Part shown: positions 22,001 through 23,960 of the stretch, one piece after another
Layout: each line of letters begins with the position of its first letter
Numbering within the stretch: the stretch's first letter is position 1
Source of the DNA: Planctobacterium sp965279005
Lineage (GTDB): Bacteria; Pseudomonadota; Gammaproteobacteria; Enterobacterales; Alteromonadaceae
NCBI GenBank assembly: GCA_965279005.1
Contig: CBDIHK010000022.1
Span: 124,001-188,000, forward strand
DNA length: 64,000 nt
Direction of reading: 5' to 3'
The notes under the pieces: generated by a model
Seen by the model: only the letters and a program-made list of their open reading frames with translations
What the model was told of the DNA's origin: nothing
The model's database searches: none
Program-made: the position numbers and the translations under genes

Positions 22001-23391
22001 TGGGGAATAGTATTGTTAGGGCAGGCACTAACAATAATCCGTCACGTGGTACGGGTAGCTCAGGAGGCGGCGATAAAGGAAACAACCAGAATGGTTCTCC
22101 TGTGATTCTCAGCGGAGCGACCAGTCTGAATGATGACATATCTGCCCACGAAGCAGTTAATGAAATTAGTGCCTATCCGGGGATTGAAGTGCGAGATGCG
22201 TCAGGAGAGGCCAACGCATTTGAGAATGCAATAGCGGTAACAAATGGTCAGGGAGAGGAAGCGTTCTTTAATCTGGATGCAGGTGCGAGAGATGTGCAAC
22301 TAAGAGTTAACGAATTTATTGGCGATGGGCGAAGAAGTCAGACAGGATTGGACCTTAACCTCGCGCTTTATAGTATAGGAACGCAGCAACGGCGTGCAGC
22401 ATTTGCAGGCCAACTTGAAGAAACATCAAGGACAGCATTTAATCGAGGAGCATACAGAACCGCCAGAGCAATCGCTGCAAGGCAGCCTGGGCAATACGTC
22501 ATAACACCGCAAGCTGTCGCTGCTTCTGTTGCCAGTGGTGGCGGTATTGCGGGCGTTAAGGATCCTATTGTCAGACTGGCTGAAAACACAATAATTGCCA
22601 GTTCACTACTAATAGGTGGGCCAGTTGTCGGTGTGGGAGCTAAAGGGGCAGTCACTCTGACTGCAAGAGGTCTTTCAACGCTTGGTCATGGATTTTCATC
22701 TGCTGCACAGGCAACCAGTCGATTTATTGGTCATGCAAGGGCGGTGGGGCCCGTTTCTGCGGCCAGAAATTATGCGATTACCGGGGCAAGCAGAATTAGT
22801 GCGTTAGGTGGAGAGCTTAGTTTGGCTGCGTTGGACGTGGTTGCGCCAGGAGCGGCATTGTCGCTTCCGATTAGTGGAGGGGTCAGTATTGCCGCTAAAA
22901 ATTTCGATGATTTGTCTGAATATTCAGCAAGGCTGGCATTTGGTAATGGAGCAACTTTTGGAGGCGGGCTTTATCGTTCTGTTCCACCGGGACGAAACCC
23001 TCTTGAAATCCATCCAATATTTAACGCAGAAAGAGCTGTTCACCGTTATACAGGAGCTGGTCAAGGAGGATTATACTTAGGATCATCACAACGCATAGTA
23101 AACTCTGAGTTTACTGGTAATGGAGCCTCTATCGAAGGACTTGTAAACAATAGATACAACGTGAATATTGAGGGACTGTTGGATTTGACGAACCCCAGTG
23201 TAAGAACAGATCTGGGAGTTTCGCTTGATGACTTGGTTAGAACAGGAGGCTCTAGAGAGTGGCGATATGAGGTAACAAACCCGCTAGGGAGGTACGCTGA
23301 AGCTAGCGGTTATAACGGTATCATTGCGCCAGCTGCACAAGCCGATGGTGGAGTCAACATAATACTTTTTAATGCCAATATGGTGCGATAG
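1..23391 (+). CDS. Giant Rhs/YD-repeat, RTX, LysM, RES polymorphic toxin (5' partial)
   Basis: The frame is open from base 1 to the TAG at 23389-23391 (7796 residues in view), so the true start is upstream; the TTG at 58 is only an internal codon. Domain order by nucleotide: YD repeats 1-1029 (YDYRGRL, YDALGNL, YDALGRV); RTX/hemolysin-type repeats about 1100-19950; YD repeats 19999-21027; LysM 21028-21186; proline-rich junction with a Cys codon at 21295; Gly/Ala-rich hydrophobic pre-toxin to about 22060; variable linker; RES-like toxin about 22915-23388. Known for the family: Rhs proteins enclose and deliver a C-terminal toxin, and the tip is exchanged between strains. The first YD residues align with gene 2 from about 37945, so a full-length protein like gene 2 would have roughly 2,700 more N-terminal residues (inference). 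No Rhs-type DPxG autocleavage motif was found at the core end. Export route is not evident. Identification as Rhs/RTX is firm; the toxin assignment is good but not certain. Confidence 0.93.
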   Translation, partial: FSTKAVNAIYQNFYDYRGRLIAQRDSDDHYRFNTYNQLNQLVQATDELGHSKHYAYNVFGERVASANELGYVTTETVDKLGRVVETGDMRTQEGADQKSYQWLNQFEYNELSHRIRSTNAADHIFDYEYDALGNLVERTSGAGVRVSYQYDMQGNQVREQYDGIYQSQTPNLHNNSRVFDYFGLLQSLNDLGGNQYTYDYSKQVTNADDSQETIHTGLLQSRVMRKANSEGVVANNAAAYQTLDYDYYGNGWLAQVSDSFSDAQSNFEYNANGQITSEHRVTRNGTGVVTNLETRTDYDALGRVSELRIIDKADAENEEVTSWVKYHYDIRGNRKLVEEFNGFTSGSNTDVPDIPDFPEDGPIPRPIRNEILIKGTGDKYDIETFRFKDGSEVSLDQILKSNLLVAESTSDSSDRVTERGARALRGGAGEDALYSASNVAIVDGGDDNDRLYGRGEYHNQLFGGAGDDRLSIYYSREGAQKFNTLAGGQGNDSLYGQVGHDTYLFNLGDGQDYIEDRGGLDTIQFGDGISYNNLDISRTSNRIFIDIKNIDGEFTGDRITINSSNEDRRIEVLRFADGSEVLFDAWFGLAQEVAGTDNDDRLSGNSFRQDIYGGAGNDRLTAGHYDDRLFGGDGDDELIGGYNFNNVMDGGAGNDSFRMNSSRSYAASINVYTGGQGNDSFSTGDGQDTFIFNIGDGADFIQDRGGEDSIRFGANIGLDDLTFSQEAGYVYIHIASGSDSSAVDQIKIDNRNISNEIEWLEFEDGTKVEFNQWRKKLEIEGNASDNRIYGNHRHAEDIYGRDGDDYISTSGANDRLFGDAGNDTLVGSYNHDNELYGGEGNDTLTINRHATISTQYNNILAGGTGNDSLYGASGSDTYLFNRGDGHDSIRDRGGLDRIRFGEGISLSDLHFSREDATIIIDIADANGQIGSDRITIGWIGDGIELLNFADGSETHFNQWQSLVDVITAHNFTNNTRPQDLFGSDGDDQIRAQGFGDRIFAGAGDDRIDAYRGNQYLSGGDGNDFINVHYNSVSSDNANVIEGGKGNDRIYGAEGNDTYKFQRGDGQDHITDRGGFDFIEFGAGIGLEHLSYELDGKDVVIKLADEAGNITQDQIRIFNTGQGAIDALRFSEGTELRFDHWYGAKRVVSGDADNNRITGNRSYEGEIIYGQDGDDTLTARRNDTLYGGQGNDTLYGWRHSDNYLDGGDGDDTLSLTQSGSLYSNLFIGGKGNDTIRAGSASDTFIFNRGDGQDVIVDYGRDNHTDTILFGAGITPEHLQISKFKNSVFIELVDDNGHLTSDKITLNKGQIEFLAFADGTKLDLFELVPQQNDEMLGTTGNDILVSDRSYREDLIGAGGNDKLTSATIGDRLFGGEGNDTLTGSNERVYLDGGQGDDVISARGDQSIIIGGKGNDTLRGSSRDDTYRFNLGDGADTIIDRYGEDVLEFGPGIKLSNIVASYQGEQVTLHIVDDAGVWHGDKITMPKNSIESVVLSDGTLVDTQSLFSIPAIHNQVNLLTGSAGADQLQSDSRQAQDIYGHDGDDTLTSAATGDRLFGGAGADELIANSYYNNYLDGGSGDDVLRTNRYSTVDNNTFIGGTGDDAITGGRGADTYHFNIGDGKDTITDGGGIDSIHFGAGISRDSIKAVRTENVVMIYLLDPQGEKTGDQIQTIRDQIEILRFADSSTVQLKDIIEVDNNMYGTEGDDNLSYHREPGDYFGYGGNDTLRAWVAGDRLFGGAGNDNLFGGYFDNHLYGGAGNDTISGRTHNDVFYYNRGDGVDTLTDAGGHDAIQFGPGITLADLKIERQVNDMVISVKNAEGEFETAIEASASAIEVLRFDNGAEVDLVSVLPARTVLEGTETDDNIVYEKVGIDQDIFGLAGNDYIEVTRNNDNVRVFGGAGDDVLVGSRWGDNYLDGGDGDDFVSVEYNSSEYAHNILIGGRGDDYVTGKNGHDTYRFNVGDGNDTIQDEGGQDTIEFGPGIGLENLDIQYAYGRFYLSLLDAEGNFTGDSITFKNVIEHIQLSDGTRYAFTELYSLDELANKTYKQEGTAGDDVIEADGPPRDIYGYDGDDIIYTDSRGDRAFGGSGDDLLYGHGNTDNYLDGGAGDDTIRINSGGRDNLQNIIVGGTGDDRLYGRETAEIYVFNFGDGRDKISDTGGIDIIRFGPGITQENVTFTQSQFSIFVRLYDQYNEWTGDQLELNLNEIELVEFADGSIAQLNSLLTVDPKIYATDGDDNIDVTPTGSEIYAGGGDDLIYVSADGVKVFGEAGNDTLVGKRRADNQLYGGSGDDVLRINDGNGTADHYNILAGGQGNDELIGQEGRDDYLFNQGDGHDTIRDEGGFDRLRFGPGISVANLQVQYDGLHQVVSLLDGQGQPTGDRIDVQPGVIELVQFDDGSEIAFSDLVPFRSVIQGSGDGDELTGNEAVSSDIYGNAGDDEIRVYGGSNRAYGGEGDDEIISYYTAATQYLHGGDGDDEINFYRDESFSETVQNYVTGGKGDDRLGGSDGREVFIYELGDGQDYYYGSAGEDTLQFGTGIALDDLELAYNGYYIQLTFQEPGQIPDDNLVPIGGGLPILPFPGDIQNAINIAPTAIERLVFADGTELSLLEFIEQNDPSARTIVTGTDGADELQANSTPQDLVGGLGNDELRSLSRGDRLFGGEGDDSLIGSDAINNRLYGGEGDDNLVIRDGYFSSHHHNLIEGGSGNDTISGARGADQYLFNIGDGQDSISDSGGFDRIVFGAGISQDNIRVLRYPDNLMVQLLDDEGQVTGDQISINPGEIEQLLFADGSYATVTSLMQRTLDVDGTEMGDHIVGQPLAERIYGHAGNDILEADSAGDILYGGAGDDQLIGAAANNRLFGGQGDDQITTGGDSSNVNFVTGGLGNDTILGSSANDFYHFNIGDGVDTITDNGGADTIKFGEGITPAALQITADADTATLILTDITGTPTGDQIQLLRGQIEFLSFSSGERIALESVIDVPASETALARMTSLVLGSADDDDIEADPGITQVVDTGAGHDYLYASGSGDNVLVGGDGDDSLYGDYYDDEDVAANYTIVFEGGKGYDEFSPAPGHNVFIYNKGDGSDFIDLDYDYTSATLILTGGLTLANISPEYDGDLYLNILDDQGEEIGESIEIWYPGNFTTEFDDGTVLELQDWLGITNLNLTSDEDDDINIYPGMHLYGGAGDDEASSRYTYGDSSFHGESGADTISFSAGMSWVSGGDGDDSIRFNFRSTETDATNFLVGGKGDDFITTRNHSLVFYNRGDGSDYVSSDRGTGSVLVFGEGINREHLKFTAIGPSDGDLLITLLDDNGQETTDEIQLAGYGFDYFELHNGDFISVSRLQHQLHSGHSGMVKLTDSDDSYQAQPGQNAVLAGAGDDVVNGSDNDNQYLSGGAGNDQLSGAAAANNTLLGGDGDDQLTVAPGSSNRNHINTLEGGRGTDSIVGGQGHDYVKFNRGDGVDYIDLSNGPSYVEDYLVFGSGISKQDLAWSDDNGQLVVSVLDATDPDANDQLRFVQLPQNLTLYFADGDVLTPSEFSRLAQQARASEAADNLTSTDQSPIIWSGAGDDLLTTGEGHHHYLDGESGNDTLTANNNFHSNLAGGDGDDLLQMQDGVESAGYSNSFEGGKGNDTIIGGNGRDLYFFNAGDGQDLIEDRGSSSDKILFGPGISPGQLNVALDTDLVIRILDAQGLETGDQITIKNNQIDAFQFSDGGYLTKTDMQKLAAAQAPNGGNDRFYDLEGENIRLSTGAGDDRVELATSRSHHIVDGEAGNDRLTGAYLASNFLIGGTGNDSLGANTTYSSSYINMFQGGTGDDHLSGGKDRDIYRYHRGDGSDYISDRGRNNNDDPEGHDILEFGPGISFADLNFSMIGASLIIDVKDGNGELNGDRIEISGNDIEYFRFADGKFVEKSLVLDALQPRINELGDGDDSYSPAYRSTVYAGAGDDNIDTAGVSRNYIDAGAGDDIIVADASRQQLYGGAGNDTIQAENAGFRTVLAGGTGDDDIHIGKYTATIRFNLGDGQDTVHAANGTHIIQFGPGIGLGNIRFTETAGQLQIQILDSEAQLTGDQIQINNDAVKYIKLHDGSNIGREQIDRLVQQGKLTSGDDILEVTVKADIDAGAGDDTLISKVKNDAKINGGIGDDTIIGESSRHNNFHGGIGDDRIEIQTTAGRFHGSAITGGKGNDTIVSSRGADSFYFNLGDGKDSIQDEAGRDTLFLGSDITTGQVVLSMSDDNLVLTITDGDGQPTGDEITIIGNNLENIQFADNTVWQKADIQEKLQQHAWSKDAPIIDAEGDVFAGDVDNVINVDNAQQVDGGAGDDVITGFAKRYAGGAGDDQITASQERGFAAENQLEGGKGDDYLNGYKGDDTYIYNLGDGADIITDISGKDIVRFGNGIEVGKLSFSLASTDLVIQLLDNDGAETGDSITIIDNSIEYFQFSDGKILSKDAISYVLKNQQFQLTDADDNTDVLAPRVYGLDGADSISFVGQFIDGGVGDDSITLQQHKQTTAYGGLGDDTIRVEPHATSRHLAKHTLVGGKGNDHIVLDSKQDVVVFYRRDGTDTVEGAEFILRLGQGISREHLVFGHLNQSDAFIDILDSDGQLTTDRIIAKDFQGVMIQFHDGSILDRSYIEQHLEKIRYTDADDTISEGYQHDSLLRTHGGDDILTQAYGAIDTGDGNDTVSLAGGRESLVNTGAGDDVINVQYNTRTQSTVAGGKGNDVIVGGGYNTRVLFNVGDGKDLATDVRSIHFGLGIQYENLDFAVSGSDLVIDILNDNGEATGDGITVKGALESIHFADGHVIERGVILHIRAQQEGTAQNDTLTTEGFKRTISGAGDDVVTVSHGNMQYVDSGEGNDRINIDVAGSHYIDAGAGDDVISENATGAYFDHSQSVFIGGKGNDTITGGNLSSVYRFHAGDGQDVIEDKGGHNDELQFVDVDNASQLSLSRQGDDLHIVILDSQGQLTQDSVTITSHFTQGGIEYIALADGSRLDKSFIESQVSLLEGTEAADTLLLQHGGYALGGDGNDTLISESASAQKQYLSGGDGNDILDARTAGSKILDGGDGDDTILVANNPGNAMYASEITGGRGNDTISGSVGKDTYIYRRGDGHDIIADAGHAQDKILFKDISSTQVSLQRQGDDLLLQVLGQEQQPTSDSIKITNYFIEENRIEFLSFADGMVLEYPRVRQLAQKLVATNVADTVVLQWDDSEIRGGTGDDNLTAAGEHSRLHLYGGEGDDTLTVQQKIQFAQVYGGAGDDTINASDTEFGHIYHAGQGNDQLQTGLGSDQFHFALGDGTDQIIDAGGTYDRVTFGAGISKDNVAVTRLADDLILSLRYGNGVATGDQLIVKQYWIAQNRIEAFKFADGFVMNHEYIKGALYNVVGSSGNDAIQAFDNARILAADGNDVLVGQNSGQTYYSAGKGNDTVTASGDATNLIRGGDGNDHIAIAEHENEAHHSNLIEGGAGDDVLKGGKGDELYLYQRGDGSDILSDRGGDVDIIRFGEGIGIADLKLEKDGNDLVLTILSVTGQVTDDQIRVKDHFDTARQIEVIAFADGTEVPTSELARLGRTHVIETVGGTVSFDESKVVLGSVGNDNISFTGDADYEASAGAGNDTITLSGDANGKIDGGSGDDIIVQTEALDESGSSSVFTGGKGDDDMQGSAGVNAYIYRRGDGSDTITDRGGVKDKIVFGNGITRDHLEFERLENDLEIRILDANMQAGADKILVKDFTQDGKIEFLEFSDGAKVRSDEIFYVTSKYLGTADADEVADDGQYKLVYTGGGSDSVDLTGSGNTYVNAGAQDDVITVAGTRTGWIAGGEGNDTIQVSDSEGQLSNGFVLHGGKGDDRVTGGTGKDTYLFNRGDGKDIIEDNGSYGDKLQLGDGILRQHVNFVKQGASDLLVQILDGDGAATSDEVLIKGYFHHGQIELISMHDGFSYTVDQVKYFTSTYQGSSAADDISSNHKSNIYAGAGDDRVTSAGNHNSRIHGGAGDDQITATGNGYHYLSGGAGDDTIGGGNLAALAGVNLIDGGTGDDRLNGGSSRDAYIFNRGDGTDTINDAGGQADRIVFGPAITADDIHIAQLGSNLILNVKNSAGELTSDVLIIQNYFFGGRVEQITFASGVLVDFELVQHSLSEGNRLVELTQSDIDALVAAAEAHNQAHMDAMDELRASLRQEMAAEQGVPVEDIPELPANYPDLVPVPDLQPILFKSLNLRVGNASNNYVTGTGGVDSVLKGEAGNDRLRVNNNANDINSVNQFYGGTGDDYLYGGDGFDIYYYNPGDGKDTIVDSQGYDVIQFGAGIQPSDVIIERAGEGFRIRFSHGSDSDQILVNPSNHGGLVEALVFADGTRMELGHWNELTNVLQGNSLRGTFSTEDMLGTSGRDNITVYGKGDRVYAGDGDDTINGAANTNNFIKGEDGNDRITLRSNSETDRTYNRIEGGKGNDTIRSNRGADTFVFNIGDGQDVITDEGGQDVIQFGDGIGPDNLAISRAKNQVIIRLLDAQGGATGDQITINRKNSNQDIERLRFADGTEIPLDLVEIGPTVFQGGDNNDSIRGSGVGEDLFGGGGNDTIRASSAGDRLFGDDGDDNLIGRSGTDDVLEGGSGDDRLTGGTGNDVYVFKNGDGKDTITDTGGNDVIVFEDLDYKDLTFTRTSQGLVARASRQQSTNDYWFSYDATGRVIVDGGNLEEGEVSITDKGRFLQYDATGNNVLSITDGGFSASILHYNEQGLLGTGQATYGNPSDSAGSVNLYSQWQQQGSQADLSGLDFFGVAKDISVEHSYTLTNQIKTSIEYFSPGSTYTLGGESNEFNLSGKVKETQTYTYNKDAQANTTESNGYTELAAALLSEQAVQPDISTRGIYAYDAAGRLERLVNVHNDASPAEGQPSRFDHRFDFSYENREQYLEKQVDGYSFTSNIGSFEPATTVSNYDASGNRTRVVESNSSGTVQTRHFDYTADNKLVKKTVTGAGAGNSQSHYLYAGQQYIGEMKTNGESRVKEQHFDTINPLTSNSSLRHQVKAGETLQSLATIYYGNAEFWYVIADANGLDAEADTALTAGQSLEIPQQQTNENRFDTFTPGSALDNIGDTIPNLPYIPPPPEAGCNALATIIIVAITVVATVYTAGAASGLASTAGSGFTSTFAAGQAVLTGSVAATSAIGTAATLGAAAAGGFVGSLAGQVAGNALGVQDGFSLKGALVGGLTAGAAAGAGAVLSGAVEGVKAAEWATKGVETGLNALGKAAVAGTGAVASAAGNKLVGNPSGFSWANVAGSAVTAYLGSKFNLGGSALSEGIEPGGFVDDFTGRITRAGINYGVQKAFFNKGSWNFANVAADAFGNALGNSIVRAGTNNNPSRGTGSSGGGDKGNNQNGSPVILSGATSLNDDISAHEAVNEISAYPGIEVRDASGEANAFENAIAVTNGQGEEAFFNLDAGARDVQLRVNEFIGDGRRSQTGLDLNLALYSIGTQQRRAAFAGQLEETSRTAFNRGAYRTARAIAARQPGQYVITPQAVAASVASGGGIAGVKDPIVRLAENTIIASSLLIGGPVVGVGAKGAVTLTARGLSTLGHGFSSAAQATSRFIGHARAVGPVSAARNYAITGASRISALGGELSLAALDVVAPGAALSLPISGGVSIAAKNFDDLSEYSARLAFGNGATFGGGLYRSVPPGRNPLEIHPIFNAERAVHRYTGAGQGGLYLGSSQRIVNSEFTGNGASIEGLVNNRYNVNIEGLLDLTNPSVRTDLGVSLDDLVRTGGSREWRYEVTNPLGRYAEASGYNGIIAPAAQADGGVNIILFNANMVR
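1030..19998 (+). repeat. About 34 RTX / hemolysin-type calcium-binding blocks (giant insert)
   Basis: The protein is an uninterrupted series of blocks averaging about 180 residues. Each block has glycine/aspartate nonapeptides of the GGxGxDxLxG type, then a [YF]xFNxGDGxDxIxDxGG element, then FGxGIxxxxL, then D-x-TGDxI, then a strand ending FADGxxx. I count 34 occurrences of the GDG element by eye, from YLFNLGDG near 1508 to YVFKNGDG near 19846. This matches hemolysin-type calcium-binding repeats (PF00353) alternating with the calcium-binding-related domain (PF06594-like). Such nonapeptides form a calcium-bound parallel beta-roll (established). Blocks from about 9000 to 14400 are the most degenerate. 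The insert sits inside the YD shell, not at the C-terminus as in type I secreted RTX toxins. Confidence 0.92.
18409..18612 (+). other. Helical, Ala/Glu-rich linker interrupting the RTX array
   Basis: Between RTX blocks 31 and 32 the glycine/aspartate repeats stop. The segment instead reads DIDALVAAAEAHNQAHMDAM, then ELRASLRQEMAAEQG, then a proline-rich stretch (ELPANYPDLVPVPDLQP). The first part has heptad-like spacing of A, L and M and looks like a helix or short coiled coil. RTX repeats resume at about 18640. It may be a hinge or the seam between two separately acquired arrays (inference). Confidence 0.6.
19999..21027 (+). other. YD-repeat (Rhs core) segment of giant gene 1, after the insert
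   Basis: The shell resumes with YWFSYDATGRVIVDGG, matching FWYTYDRANRVVIDGG of gene 2 at 62023. It continues through YDATGNN, YDAAGRLERL, YDASGNRTRVVE and YLYAGQQYIGEMKTNG. The order and spacing match gene 2 at 62023-63240. Together with 1-1029 this shows that the RTX array interrupts one continuous YD shell. Confidence 0.88.
21028..21186 (+). other. LysM domain of giant gene 1
   Basis: The translation begins RHQVKAGETLQSLATIYYG and continues through FWYVIADANGLD to LEIPQQ. This has the LysM signature: a v+xGdtL start, a YG after the first helix, an i..aN turn and an L.IP end. LysM binds N-acetylglucosamine-containing glycans such as peptidoglycan (established). It lies between the YD shell and the pre-toxin, as in gene 2 at 63241-63411. 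Confidence 0.85.
21235..22060 (+). other. Pro-rich single-Cys junction and Gly/Ala hydrophobic pre-toxin region
   Basis: The sequence IGDTIPNLPYIPPPPEAGC (Cys codon 21295-21297) is followed by NALATIIIVAITVVATVYTA, a long hydrophobic stretch. Gly/Ala-rich segments with glycine-zipper character come next, then PSGFSWANVAGSAVTAYLG. Gene 2 has the same junction almost word for word at 63466-63522. The hydrophobic segments could insert in a membrane during toxin delivery (inference). Similarity between the two genes stops soon after the GFSW motif, marking the start of the exchangeable tip. Confidence 0.7.
22915..23388 (+). other. C-terminal RES-like toxin domain
   Basis: The last roughly 158 residues fit the RES fold (PF08808) by motif order: GGGLYRSV (Arg codon 22975-22977) near the start, GGLYLGSSQRIVNSEF in the place of the Y-x-S...A..E motif, and YNGIIAPAAQADGGVNIILF at the end in place of the usual PS-x...NxxxF motif. 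Characterised RES toxins such as MbcT degrade cellular NAD+ using Arg, Tyr, Glu and Ser residues (established). Here the expected Ser of the late PS motif appears to be Ala (codon GCT), so activity is uncertain. Codon use becomes AT-richer towards the end, as expected for an exchanged tip. Confidence 0.6.
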
Positions 23392-23395
23392 TGAA

Positions 23396-23881
23396 ATGAA
23401 AATTATAGATGGAAAAGTAAGAGAGATTTGCTCAACACAAAGTAATCAAGCTTTTTTTGATTTTGAGTTTTGGGCAGAATCAGATGAAGATAATTATGGC
23501 ATTGTTTGCTTAATTCAAAAAACGGAACCTAATCACCTCGTAATTATAGAAATGGAAAAAAAAGAACTTGAGCAGGTCAATGACTCCAACTGTATAGATA
23601 TGCTAAAGCAGCGAGTTTCAACTCTAATGAGTATGGACGAGAGTGATTTCATACTCCCTAAAATTCTAAGGTTTAATGAGTCTGAGGCTCCAATTACAGA
23701 GGGATTTCAATCATTTTTAGAAGCATACAAAGATCCAGTTCCAGTTTATGAAAGTATTTTTGAACCTGGAGCAGAAGCTATAGAGAAAAACAAACTTTCT
23801 TATGAACAGTTCATACAACAAGGTGGAAAAATCACTTTAATAGGAGATATAGAGTTCAGAAAAAGTGTCGTGAGTGAATAA
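23396..23881 (+). CDS. Candidate immunity protein for the RES-like toxin
   Basis: This is a 161-residue acidic protein starting at the ATG at 23396, 5 bp after the giant gene's stop. A longer in-frame reading from 23372 would overlap the toxin gene and is less likely. There is no signal peptide or membrane segment, so it is probably cytosolic. I recognise no family. It is notably AT-richer than the Rhs core. Position directly after the toxin tip, tight spacing, small size and acidic composition are the usual hallmarks of an immunity gene in Rhs loci (established pattern). The function is inferred from context only. It probably shares a transcript with the toxin, or depends on an internal promoter within the AT-rich tip that I cannot pinpoint. 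Confidence 0.65.
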   Translation: MKIIDGKVREICSTQSNQAFFDFEFWAESDEDNYGIVCLIQKTEPNHLVIIEMEKKELEQVNDSNCIDMLKQRVSTLMSMDESDFILPKILRFNESEAPITEGFQSFLEAYKDPVPVYESIFEPGAEAIEKNKLSYEQFIQQGGKITLIGDIEFRKSVVSE

Positions 23882-23960
23882 TGATCAAGGAGTGTCCCGT
23901 CCAGATGATCAAGGGGTCAGAGTCTGAGGTATCCCCACAAATAACCAATAGGGTCAGGTT
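23882..23960. repeat. Intergenic REP-like fragments and solo IS4 end
   Basis: The gap holds a direct repeat ATGATCAAGG (23881-23890 and 23905-23914), a GGGGTCAGAGT motif, and at 23924-23943 the sequence CTGAGGTATCCCCACAAATA. That last sequence is the reverse complement of the right terminal repeat of the adjacent IS4-family copies, but it has no element attached. The stretch ends in GGTCAGGTT, the 9 bp target copy. No gene is present. Confidence 0.75.

Noticed and set aside
23372..23395. An earlier in-frame start for the immunity gene overlapping the toxin stop
   Set aside because: The ATG at 23396 gives a normal 5 bp gap, and the extra residues (MPIWCDSE) are read from the toxin's last codons in another frame.
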